This document shows positions 1-5,205 of a stretch of 5,782 nt of DNA, piece by piece (position 1 is the stretch's first letter; every line of letters starts with the position of its first letter). The position numbers and the translations under genes were made by a program. Origin of the DNA: an uncultured Faecalibacterium sp. (GTDB lineage Bacteria; Bacillota; Clostridia; Oscillospirales; Ruminococcaceae); assembly GCA_900772565.1 (NCBI GenBank), contig CAAHET010000016.1, forward strand, positions 1 to 5,782. Direction: 5' to 3'. Below the pieces are notes generated by a model. It made no database searches. It worked only from the letters and a program-made list of their open reading frames with translations, and was not told the origin of the DNA.

Positions 1-65
<65 letters not shown>

Positions 66-110
66 ATATTTACTTTTTGCTTTTCAGCGGCTCTCGCTGA
101 CTGCTCAAGT

Positions 111-139
111 ATAATACCACAGGGCGGGCAGAATGTCAA
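111..139 (-). promoter_or_regulatory. Promoter of the initiator tRNA
   Basis: On the minus strand there is a perfect -35 TTGACA (134-139), a 17-base spacer and a -10 TATTAT (111-116) preceded by TGG, that is, an extended -10. Transcription should start near 104, giving a leader of about 40 nt that RNase P would remove. The leader contains a small CAGCG/CGCTG hairpin. The promoter begins about 20 bases beyond the stop codon of the DUF4349 gene, and no hairpin terminator lies between them, so operon read-through into the tRNA is possible. Confidence 0.88.
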
Positions 140-158
140 CCCTTTTTTGAAAAAACTT

Positions 159-1331
159 TTACTTTTGCTTTTTGCTGCGCTTCCTGCGCCATGCAAGCAC
201 CGCAGCAACGGCGGCGCACGCCAGCACTGCCAGCGGCCAGACGGAGGCCAGCGCCACCACCAGCTGCTGCAAGCCGTTCACAAAGCTGCTCCAGCCGGAG
301 GTAAAGGCGGTGCCGATGCGGGAGAAGAAACCCTCGTCCGCAGGAGTATAGGTCTGCACCTCGTTCAGGTCGATATACACGGTGCATAGCTGCACCTGAT
401 CGCTGTACCAGTCCAGCTGGCTCTGCCAGCTCTCGATCTGGGACTGCACTTCGGTGAGGGAGTCCTCGATCTGCAGCAGATCCGAAAGAGTTTCGGCCTG
501 TTCCTGAAGCTGCTGTAAGCGGGTGCGCTGTGCCTGCAGATTGGCAAGCCGCGCGGACACGTCCATATACTGGGTGGTCACGTCATCGGCCTGCTGGCTG
601 CGATAGGTCACATTACCGACAGCGGCCACAGCGTCCAGAAAGCTCTGGTAGTTGGCCTGCGGTACCCGGTAGGTCAGGTTGACCGAGCGGCTGGAGCCGC
701 TGCTGGAATACTCACTGCTGGATTCCAGATAGCCGCCCGCTTCGGCAAGAGCGCTGTCCAGCGCACTGCGGGCTGCTTCGTAGTCCTTGCTTTCCAGCGT
801 CAGATTGGCGGTGTAGATGATCTTGGCACTGTCCACCGCAGGGGCAGCGGCTTCGGTGCTGCCGGTACCGCTGTACTCCGTTTCCAGCGAGCGGTCGTCA
901 GCCTCCAGACTGTAATTCACCGCCTCGGGGGCGCTGTCCAGCGCGGCATGCTGAACGGCAAAGCTGTCCGATGCCACAGAGGCAGCGGAGCTGTTGGCAG
1001 CGCCTTCAGCTGCGTACAGGGTGGGTGCGCTGCTTTTGGCGCTGCCCATCCCGATGCCCAGATGCAGGGTGCTGTAACCCAGCACGCACACGGCCAGACA
1101 GGCAGCCAGCGTGCCAAGCTGCTTTACCGGGAAGTGAATGGGCTTTTTCTTCTTGGGCTCTGCGGTGTTCAGGGGTGCTGCGGGTGCAGCGGCCTGCGGG
1201 GCAGGGGCAGCCATCATGGGCTCGGCCTTTTCCTCCGCGGTCAGGGTGTCGGTCATGGCCAGCAGTTTTGCCTTCAGATCGTCCGGGGCAGTCAGGTCAT
1301 CGACCTCCATCTTGTATTCATACCACCTCAT
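159..1331 (-). CDS. DUF4349-family two-pass membrane protein, candidate partner of the ECF sigma factor
   Basis: This is a 390-residue protein. The N-terminal ~60 residues look cytoplasmic (acidic helix, then a Pro/Ala linker and a KKKK run at 60-63). They are followed by a membrane segment at about 72-95, a Ser/Ala-rich linker at 97-165, a DUF4349-like region from about 167 onward, a Gln/Leu-rich coiled coil at about 257-310, a second membrane segment at about 354-380, and a basic tail (WRRKRSKKQK). Basic residues flank both membrane segments, so the domain between them is predicted to be outside the cell with both termini inside. The start is the ATG at 1331, preceded by AAGGAGGAG about 7 bases away. 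A later ATG (residue 8) is a weaker alternative. The gene overlaps the sigma gene by 14 bases, so the two are translationally coupled. DUF4349 has no settled function. The pairing suggests an anti-sigma or sensor role, but no zinc-binding HxxxCxxC anti-sigma motif is present, so that role is inference. Confidence 0.85.
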   Translation of the reverse strand: MRWYEYKMEVDDLTAPDDLKAKLLAMTDTLTAEEKAEPMMAAPAPQAAAPAAPLNTAEPKKKKPIHFPVKQLGTLAACLAVCVLGYSTLHLGIGMGSAKSSAPTLYAAEGAANSSAASVASDSFAVQHAALDSAPEAVNYSLEADDRSLETEYSGTGSTEAAAPAVDSAKIIYTANLTLESKDYEAARSALDSALAEAGGYLESSSEYSSSGSSRSVNLTYRVPQANYQSFLDAVAAVGNVTYRSQQADDVTTQYMDVSARLANLQAQRTRLQQLQEQAETLSDLLQIEDSLTEVQSQIESWQSQLDWYSDQVQLCTVYIDLNEVQTYTPADEGFFSRIGTAFTSGWSSFVNGLQQLVVALASVWPLAVLACAAVAAVLAWRRKRSKKQK

Positions 1332-1812
1332 CTTCGATCTCCTCCTTCAGCATCGTATGTAACTGTGCCCGTGCGCGCCGCAGCCAGCTTAGTACCGTGT
1401 TTGTGGGCACCGCCATCATCCGCCCGATCTCTGCCGCAGTGTATCCTTCGTAGTAATGCAGATAGATGGCATTGCGATAATTTTCCGGCAGCGTGCGGAT
1501 GGCATCCAGCACGCTGCCGTCCTCCGCAAGGACATCGGGGGCGGGCAGGTTCTCGTCCAGCTCGGTGTCCTTTTGGTGGGCGGCGCGGGTCAGGTCCCGG
1601 CAGCGGTTGATGGCCACCCGCAGCAGCCATGCTTTGAGATGCTCCTCACTCTCAAAGATGCCGTTGTAGTGCAGCAGCTTTTCAAACACATCCTGCACCA
1701 CATCTTCAGCATCGGCTGTGCAGCGGCAATTATGCACCGCAGTGCGGTAGACGGTGTCACTGTAACGCTGCACCGCCAAGGTAAATACTTCGTTTCTGGT
1801 CAGCTGTCCCAT
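1318..1812 (-). CDS. ECF-type sigma-70 family RNA polymerase sigma factor
   Basis: This 164-residue protein has the two-domain plan of extracytoplasmic-function sigma factors and no region 1 or 3. Region 2 spans about residues 13-77 and includes DAEDVVQDVFEKLL, the core-binding helix, and HLKAWLLRVAINRCRDL, the -10 recognition helix. Region 4 spans about 104-155 (LPENYRNAIYLHYYEGYTAAEIG, then a recognition helix ending SWLRRARAQLHTML). It should direct RNA polymerase to a small stress or envelope regulon and is probably held by a membrane partner. The ATG at 1812 is chosen because AAGGAGAG lies about 10 bases upstream and the homologous region begins soon after. An in-frame GTG at 1887 would add 25 unrelated residues without a good ribosome site. 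The 3' end overlaps the start of the DUF4349 gene. The exact ECF group cannot be assigned by eye. Confidence 0.93.
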   Translation of the reverse strand: MGQLTRNEVFTLAVQRYSDTVYRTAVHNCRCTADAEDVVQDVFEKLLHYNGIFESEEHLKAWLLRVAINRCRDLTRAAHQKDTELDENLPAPDVLAEDGSVLDAIRTLPENYRNAIYLHYYEGYTAAEIGRMMAVPTNTVLSWLRRARAQLHTMLKEEIEDEVV

Positions 1813-2025
1813 TGTTATAAACTCTCCTTGGACGCCCGGAAGCGGGCTTCTCGATGGAATGTTTGTGGCTCTCACGGGGACGTTCACTCAATATACGGCT
1901 CAGTATCCCCGATTATTGCAGAACAAAACCCGGTTCCTTCCATTTTTTGTGTACCGGACGCACCGGACCGCAAGGCACGTCCACGTTCTCCGACAGGGGT
2001 TGGATATCCTGCCGGTTTACCGGTC
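1813..2025 (-). other. Long untranslated leader of the sigma operon
   Basis: No gene is supported in these roughly 210 bases. Read on the minus strand, the stretch holds the palindrome at 2012-2023, a short direct repeat TCCGGTGCG/TCCGGTACA, a GGAACC motif (1932-1937) that resembles an ECF -35 but lacks a convincing -10, and the sigma ribosome site AAGGAG near 1830. The length is unusual for a simple leader and leaves room for post-transcriptional control, but I recognise no known riboswitch. Confidence 0.5.
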
Positions 2026-2054
2026 AGTATACCACGGAATCGCAAAAAAGTAAA
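2026..2054 (-). promoter_or_regulatory. Promoter of the sigma factor/DUF4349 operon
   Basis: The minus strand shows -35 TTTACT (2049-2054), a 17-base spacer and -10 TATACT (2026-2031) with an extended TGG element. Transcription should begin near 2019, giving a leader of about 200 nt before the sigma ATG at 1812. The -35 is embedded in the T-rich tail of the preceding gene's terminator. A perfect 12-base palindrome, CCGGTTTACCGG, lies at 2012-2023 over the predicted start site and could be an operator. Confidence 0.75.
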
Positions 2055-2069
2055 AGAGGGAACACCTCT
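2043..2069 (-). terminator. Intrinsic terminator after the unrecognised gene
   Basis: On the minus strand, three bases after the stop codon, AGAGG (2065-2069) pairs with CCTCT (2055-2059) around a 5-base loop. G-U pairs can extend the stem, and it is followed by TTTTACTTTTTT. The stem is short but the U-tract is good. The U-tract doubles as the -35 region of the sigma promoter. Confidence 0.65.
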
Positions 2070-2071
2070 CC

Positions 2072-2644
2072 TTATTTATAGAGCCTTTGCAGCAAGGCCA
2101 GCCGCTCGGAGAGAAAGGTCTCGGCCTTAGGGTGGTGCAGCCAGCATTTGCCGTCGGTGCTGTGCACCAGCTTGTGCGCCAGTGCGGCAGGGGCGGTGTC
2201 GATGGCCATCACATCCTGCATGGTCAATTGCAGGGTGAGCGCCGCCGGAACATCCGGCAGCGGCGGCAGCGGGTCCTCCCACACAAAGGGCGGCAGAAGC
2301 TGCACCGCCACGGTCAGGCGGGTGCACTCCTCGGTCAGCAGAAGTGCGGCGGGGGTGCCGTCCGGCTGCACCTGTAAGCTGCTGTATAAAAGCTGCATCC
2401 GGGCAGGGGAGAGCAGCCGGGTCAGACCCTCTGCTGGAGCTGCCGCAAGCTGTAAATACCCAGCGGCTTCCTCCCGGTAGATGCGCCGGGCGGGGGCGTG
2501 CAGCCCTGCGTAGAGGGCAGGCAGCATAAAGCTGCCGCTTTTTTCCAGCGCCTGCTGCGCCAGCAGATAGAATTCGGTCAGCGGATACGCCGCATCCGGC
2601 TGCGGCATCCCGAAATCCGGCCGCGATACATGACCTCCACCCAT
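2072..2644 (-). CDS. Hypothetical protein of unknown function (190 residues)
   Basis: I do not recognise this family. The start is the ATG at 2644, because AAGGAGG lies five bases upstream. An in-frame ATG at 2731 would extend it by 29 residues but has no ribosome site and would run into the small-RNA gene. The product is predicted soluble: no signal peptide or membrane segment is visible. It opens with MGGGHVSRPDFGMPQPDAAY, has an Ala/Leu-rich helical first half (about 20-90), a central hydrophobic, Pro-rich stretch around 115-135 (LLPPFVWEDPLPPLPDVP), and a C-terminal half containing HSTDGKCWLHHPKAETFLSERL. The Cys and His residues near 167-171 are too few to call a metal site. It is monocistronic, ends at its own terminator, and its promoter region overlaps the divergent small RNA promoter. 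Composition matches neighbouring chromosomal genes. Confidence 0.75.
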   Translation of the reverse strand: MGGGHVSRPDFGMPQPDAAYPLTEFYLLAQQALEKSGSFMLPALYAGLHAPARRIYREEAAGYLQLAAAPAEGLTRLLSPARMQLLYSSLQVQPDGTPAALLLTEECTRLTVAVQLLPPFVWEDPLPPLPDVPAALTLQLTMQDVMAIDTAPAALAHKLVHSTDGKCWLHHPKAETFLSERLALLQRLYK

Positions 2645-2654
2645 AGGGACCTCC

Positions 2655-2683
2655 TTGACAAAATACGATGGTGCGATTATTCT
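2655..2683 (+). promoter_or_regulatory. Promoter of the orphan small RNA
   Basis: The plus strand has a perfect -35 TTGACA (2655-2660), a 17-base spacer and -10 TATTCT (2678-2683), predicting a start near 2690. The layout (TTGACA, 17 bases, TAT-box, about 14 bases, then the conserved hairpin) repeats that of the antitoxin promoter at 5164-5192, although the spacer sequence differs. Confidence 0.78.
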
Positions 2684-2709
2684 ATAAACAGAAGGGGCGC
2701 TGACTGCAA
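2681..2709 (-). promoter_or_regulatory. Weak candidate promoter of the unrecognised gene, overlapping the small RNA promoter
   Basis: On the minus strand TTGCAG (2704-2709) is followed after 17 bases by TATAGA (2681-2686). Both boxes are imperfect. The -10 shares bases with the -10 of the plus-strand small RNA promoter (2678-2683), so the two polymerases could not bind at the same time. Confidence 0.4.
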
Positions 2710-2786
2710 AGGTCAGCTTTCCATCCCGCATTAGTCAAAAAAATTGACCGCTAGTTTGGCAGACTGGGGCGGTCAATTTTATTTTA
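2690..2786 (+). ncRNA. Orphan antitoxin-like small RNA (copy A of a two-copy family)
   Basis: This predicted transcript of about 97 nt has no coding capacity. It begins with AGAAGGG, then has a hairpin GCTGAC (2699-2704)/GTCAGC (2712-2717) with loop TGCAAAG, an unpaired stretch TTTCCATCCCGCATTAGTC, and an intrinsic terminator. The block 2697-2717 matches 5206-5226 at 20 of 21 bases. Order, spacing, promoter and terminator position all agree with the second copy (about 5199-5297), which sits opposite a toxin gene. Here no toxin reading frame follows on the minus strand: the only ATG close to the terminator is stopped after three codons. It may be a solitary antitoxin acting in trans, a remnant of a lost locus, or a terminated leader upstream of bioY. 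bioY has its own promoter, which makes the last reading less likely. Expression is inferred, not observed. Confidence 0.7.
2740..2786 (+). terminator. Intrinsic terminator of the orphan small RNA
   Basis: Perfect 12-base arms AAAATTGACCGC (2740-2751) and GCGGTCAATTTT (2769-2780) are followed by ATTTTAT. The 17-base loop can form an inner hairpin AGTTT/AGACT. On the minus strand the hairpin is followed by TTTTTTTGAC, so it could also stop transcripts coming from the bioY side. The element separates the small RNA from bioY. Confidence 0.88.
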
Positions 2787-2821
2787 TCATAATTTCCACA
2801 GTATTACAATCAAATTTCGAA

Positions 2822-2854
2822 TTGTAAACCCCTTGCAAACTTTTCCGTTGACCT
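2822..2854 (+). promoter_or_regulatory. Candidate biotin repressor (BirA) operator at bioY
   Basis: TTGTAAACC at 2822-2830 matches the left half-site known for BirA operators in Firmicutes (TTGT-AACC, about 15 bases, GGTT-ACAA). After exactly 15 bases comes CGTTGACCT (2846-2854), a degenerate right half that matches 5 of 9 positions and overlaps the -35. That placement suits repression of biotin uptake when biotin is plentiful. The right half is weak, so this is a candidate. Confidence 0.45.
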
Positions 2855-2877
2855 GCGGCGCACCGGTGCGGTATACT
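2848..2877 (+). promoter_or_regulatory. Promoter of bioY
   Basis: -35 TTGACC (2848-2853), an 18-base spacer, and -10 TATACT (2872-2877) predict a start near 2884 and a leader of about 40 nt. The spacer contains a perfect 12-base palindrome, CGCACCGGTGCG (2859-2870), positioned like a repressor site between the boxes. Confidence 0.8.
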
Positions 2878-2924
2878 CGGGCACAGATACCTTGCAAAAC
2901 GAAAAACAGAGGGGAAAACTGACT

Positions 2925-3494
2925 ATGAAAGACAAAAAACTGACTACCTACCAGATGGCCGTTACCGCTGTGATGGCTGCCGTGCTGTGCGTGCTGGGCC
3001 CGCTGACCGTGCCCATCGGAGCCGTGCCCATCTCGCTGGCAAACTTTGTCATCTGCCTGACCGCATGGCTGCTGGGGCCGAAGTTCGGCACCCTGAGCGT
3101 GGTCCTCTATCTGGCGCTGGGCGCTATCGGTATTCCGGTGTTCTCCGGTTACGGTGCCGGCCTTGCCAAGCTGGCAGGCCCTACCGGCGGCTATCTGGTG
3201 GGCTATCTGCTGCTGGCCTTCATCGGCGGTATGTTCATTGAAAAGAGCAAGGGCAACCCGGTGGTTTCCGCTGTGGGTCTGGTGCTGGGCGATGCCGCCT
3301 GCTACGTGCTGGGCACCGCATGGTTCGTGTTCCAGATGCAGTGCGAACTGGGCTATGCGCTGACCGTCTGCGTCTACCCCTTTATTGCTCTGGATCTGGG
3401 CAAGATCGTGGTGTCCTGCATCGTGGGTGCGCTGCTGCGTAAACGCCTGACGCAGGCAGGCGTGCTGAAACTGCAGAATGCAGTTTCGGAATGA
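2925..3494 (+). CDS. bioY: Biotin transporter S-component BioY
   Basis: This 189-residue integral membrane protein of the BioY family is the substrate-binding (S) component of an energy-coupling-factor transporter that imports biotin. The hallmark block ALGAIGIPVFSGYGAGLAKL followed by AGPTGGYLVGY lies at about residues 65-94. The family's C-terminal PFIxxDxxK signature is at 152-160 (D157, K160). Five to six hydrophobic segments cover about residues 12-30, 36-51, 56-72, 88-106, 112-138 and 144-172. Length is normal for the family. The ATG at 2925 is used, with GAGGGG about 10 bases upstream. An in-frame TTG at 2892 has no ribosome site and lies almost at the predicted transcript start. The ATPase and T components are not in the window, so it must share a general EcfAAT module encoded elsewhere. 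Biotin-responsive control is suggested by the BirA-like half-site upstream. Confidence 0.95.
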   Translation: MKDKKLTTYQMAVTAVMAAVLCVLGPLTVPIGAVPISLANFVICLTAWLLGPKFGTLSVVLYLALGAIGIPVFSGYGAGLAKLAGPTGGYLVGYLLLAFIGGMFIEKSKGNPVVSAVGLVLGDAACYVLGTAWFVFQMQCELGYALTVCVYPFIALDLGKIVVSCIVGALLRKRLTQAGVLKLQNAVSE

Positions 3495-3516
3495 TTGCGA
3501 ATTACTTTTAAAAAGA

Positions 3517-3556
3517 ATAAGCCCGGAAGGTCTGCGAGCCTTCCGGGCTTATCTCT
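3517..3556. terminator. Bidirectional terminator shared by bioY and argF
   Basis: Fourteen-base perfect arms ATAAGCCCGGAAGG (3517-3530) and CCTTCCGGGCTTAT (3539-3552) enclose an 8-base loop. Downstream on the minus strand is TTCTTTTT, a strong tract for argF. On the plus strand the tail is ATCTCTTTATT, weaker but usable for bioY. The two genes converge here, with stops at 3494 and 3557. Confidence 0.92.
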
Positions 3557-4552
3557 TTATTCCTGATATCCCAAGGTGGCCGCCATGACCGCCTTGATGG
3601 TGTGCATCCGGTTCTCGGCCTCGTCAAACACGATGCTCTGGGGGCCTTCGAATACCTCGTCGGTCACCTCCATGGCGTCGCGGCCAAAGCGCTCGCCCAT
3701 CTCCTTGCCCACGGTGGTCTTGTGGTCGTGGTAGGCGGGCAGGCAGTGCATAAATACTGCATCAGGGCCTGCAATATTCATCAGATCCTGATTGATCTGG
3801 TAGGGGGCCAGATCGTGGATGCGCTCTGCCCAGACCTCTACCGGTTCGCCCATGGACACCCACACATCGGTGTACAGCACGTCCGCGCCCTTTGCGGCCT
3901 TGACCGGGTCCTCCTCAAAGGAGAGGGTAGCCCCGGTCTGGGCGGCAATAGCCTGACACTGTTCCACCAGCGCAGGATCGGGCTGGTACTTTTTGGGGGC
4001 GCAGGCAGTGAAGTGCAGGCCCATCTTGGCGCAGCCCACCATCAGGCTGTTGCCCATGTTGTAGCGGGCGTCACCAAAGTAAACGAAGTGAATGCCCTTC
4101 AGATGACCGAAATGCTCCTGAATGGTAAGGAAATCGGCTAAGATCTGGGTGGGGTGGAACTCGTTAGTCAGACCGTTCCACACCGGCACACCGGCGTAGT
4201 GCGCCAGATCTTCCACGATCTGCTGGCCGTAGCCCCGGTACTCGATGCCGTCAAACATCCGTCCCAGCACCCGGGCGGTATCGGCGATGGACTCCTTTTT
4301 GCCAATCTGGCTGCCGGAGGGGTCCAGATAGGTCACTTCCATGCCCAGATCGTGGGCGGCTACCTCAAAGCTGCACCGGGTGCGGGTGGAGGTCTTTTCA
4401 AAGATCAGGGCAATGTTCTTGCCCCGCAGCTGGTCGTGACGGATACCGGCCTTCTTTTTGGCTTTCAGGTCAGCGGCCAGCTCCAGCAGCTGACCGATCT
4501 CGGCAGGGGTGTAATCCAATAGCTTCAAAAAGCTCCGATTTTTCAGTTCCAT
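3557..4552 (-). CDS. argF: Ornithine carbamoyltransferase
   Basis: This 331-residue cytoplasmic enzyme joins ornithine and carbamoyl phosphate to make citrulline, the sixth step of arginine synthesis. The N-terminal carbamoyl-phosphate domain carries STRTR at 55-59, GRMFDGIEYRG near 97-107 and HPTQ at 133-136. The ornithine domain carries DVWVSMGEP at 229-237 and HCLPAYHD at 269-276, with the catalytic Cys270. Length is full. The ATG at 4552 follows GAGAGGG by about 9 bases. The catabolic enzyme ArcB has the same fold and motifs. The biosynthetic name is preferred because a well-formed ARG box sits at the promoter and no arcA or arcC neighbours are present. No other arginine genes are in the window, so argF is unlinked here. 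It ends at the shared terminator with bioY. Confidence 0.95.
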   Translation of the reverse strand: MELKNRSFLKLLDYTPAEIGQLLELAADLKAKKKAGIRHDQLRGKNIALIFEKTSTRTRCSFEVAAHDLGMEVTYLDPSGSQIGKKESIADTARVLGRMFDGIEYRGYGQQIVEDLAHYAGVPVWNGLTNEFHPTQILADFLTIQEHFGHLKGIHFVYFGDARYNMGNSLMVGCAKMGLHFTACAPKKYQPDPALVEQCQAIAAQTGATLSFEEDPVKAAKGADVLYTDVWVSMGEPVEVWAERIHDLAPYQINQDLMNIAGPDAVFMHCLPAYHDHKTTVGKEMGERFGRDAMEVTDEVFEGPQSIVFDEAENRMHTIKAVMAATLGYQE

Positions 4553-4580
4553 TGTATATTTCCCTCTCTATGCAAGCAGT

Positions 4581-4598
4581 CTTGAATATTTATTCAAG
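4581..4598. promoter_or_regulatory. ARG box (ArgR/AhrC operator) of argF
   Basis: On the minus strand this reads CTTGAATAAATATTCAAG, with perfect 8-base arms around two central bases and the ARG-box core TGAAT(A/T)4ATTCA. It lies at about +4 to +21 from the predicted argF start, where bound arginine repressor would block transcription when arginine is abundant. Only one box is visible, while many operators have two. Confidence 0.88.
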
Positions 4599-4608
4599 CT
4601 ATGATTCT

Positions 4609-4637
4609 ATTATAGTACGTTGCATCGGGAAGGTCAA
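4609..4637 (-). promoter_or_regulatory. Promoter of argF
   Basis: On the minus strand: -35 TTGACC (4632-4637), 17 bases, then a consensus -10 TATAAT (4609-4614), with a start near 4602. The -35 lies about nine bases downstream of the dCMP deaminase stop codon (4646-4648). No terminator separates them, so some argF message could also come from the upstream gene. Confidence 0.92.
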
Positions 4638-4645
4638 GAGGGAGC

Positions 4646-5125
4646 TTACAGTTCCAGCTCTGCCCGGCGTCCGGTGGGCTTATAAGGGGTCAGCCGGACA
4701 CCGGCGTGCTCGAACATGAACCGCGCCGCAATGCTGGAATCGCTGTCGTGGTACTTGTCACCGTAGTATACCACCTCGGCAATGCCGGACTGGATGATGG
4801 CCTTGGTGCACTCGTTGCAGGGGAACAGGGTCACATATACCCGGGCACCCTTCAGATTGTTGTGGGCGCTGTTGAGGATGGCGTTCAGTTCGGCATGGCA
4901 GACATACATATATTTGGTCTGCAAAGGCGCACCCTCCCGCTCCCAGGGCATCTCGTCATCGCTGCAGCCCATGGGCATGCCGTTGTAGCCCAAGGAAAGG
5001 ATCTTGTTTTCCGGGCTTACGATGCACGCACCCACCTGACTGTTGGGGTCCTTGGAGCGCATGGCGGTAAGCAGCGCAATGCCCATAAAATATTCGTCCC
5101 AGTTGATATAATCCTCGCGTTTCAT
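4646..5125 (-). CDS. dCMP deaminase (deoxycytidylate deaminase, DCTD type)
   Basis: This 159-residue zinc enzyme of the cytidine/deoxycytidylate deaminase superfamily converts dCMP to dUMP and so feeds thymidylate synthesis. The zinc and catalytic motifs are HAE at residues 77-79 (His77 ligand, Glu79 proton shuttle) and PCNEC at 102-106 (Cys103 and Cys106 ligands). The N-terminal RSKDPNSQVGACIV, YNGMPMGCSDD and the later DKYHDSD block match the type found in animals, by recollection of human DCTD. B. subtilis ComEB is a more distant relative, so that symbol is not applied. In the DCTD/T4 group the enzyme is a hexamer activated by dCTP and inhibited by dTTP; whether that holds here is inference. 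The ATG at 5125 has AGGAGG nine bases upstream. The gene's own promoter is not clear: only a weak TATAGT (5185-5190) with a poor -35 is seen, overlapping the divergent antitoxin promoter. Confidence 0.94.
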   Translation of the reverse strand: MKREDYINWDEYFMGIALLTAMRSKDPNSQVGACIVSPENKILSLGYNGMPMGCSDDEMPWEREGAPLQTKYMYVCHAELNAILNSAHNNLKGARVYVTLFPCNECTKAIIQSGIAEVVYYGDKYHDSDSSIAARFMFEHAGVRLTPYKPTGRRAELEL

Positions 5126-5163
5126 CGCGTAAAACCTCCTACCCCTTTATGCGGGTCTGCGGC

Positions 5164-5192
5164 TTGACAAACCCGGAAAAATAGACTATACT
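5164..5192 (+). promoter_or_regulatory. Promoter of the antitoxin small RNA
   Basis: -35 TTGACA (5164-5169), 17-base spacer, -10 TATACT (5187-5192), with a predicted start near 5199. It is one of the strongest promoters in the window and fires away from the dCMP deaminase gene. Strong constitutive antitoxin promoters are usual in type I systems. Confidence 0.87.
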
Positions 5193-5205
5193 ACGAATAG
5201 AAAGA

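Noticed and set aside
948..1610. Long plus-strand frames opposite the DUF4349 and sigma genes
   Set aside because: Low-complexity Gly/Arg/Cys-rich translations typical of antisense frames over real genes.
1813..1887. Upstream extension of the sigma factor to a GTG at 1887
   Set aside because: The added 25 residues have no resemblance to the family and no ribosome site, whereas the ATG at 1812 has AAGGAGAG correctly placed.
2645..2731. Upstream extension of the unrecognised protein to an ATG at 2731
   Set aside because: No Shine-Dalgarno, and it would run through the small RNA hairpin and promoter. The ATG at 2644 has AAGGAGG five bases before it.
2803..2827. Inverted repeat TTACAAT/ATTGTAA upstream of bioY as a terminator or operator
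   Set aside because: Only 7 AT-rich bases per arm with a 10-base gap. It probably arises from the TTGTAAACC half-site and AT-rich background, with no U-tract.
2781..2850. A toxin gene beside the orphan small RNA
   Set aside because: The minus strand here shows only a three-codon ATG frame (MIK-stop). No hydrophobic peptide frame or lysine tail is present.
2892..2924. TTG start adding 11 residues to BioY
   Set aside because: It lies within about 10 bases of the predicted transcript start, has no ribosome site, and the family begins at the ATG at 2925.
3602..4522. Long plus-strand frames opposite argF
   Set aside because: Shadows of the GC-rich argF coding strand. They lack ribosome sites and the sense protein is unambiguous.
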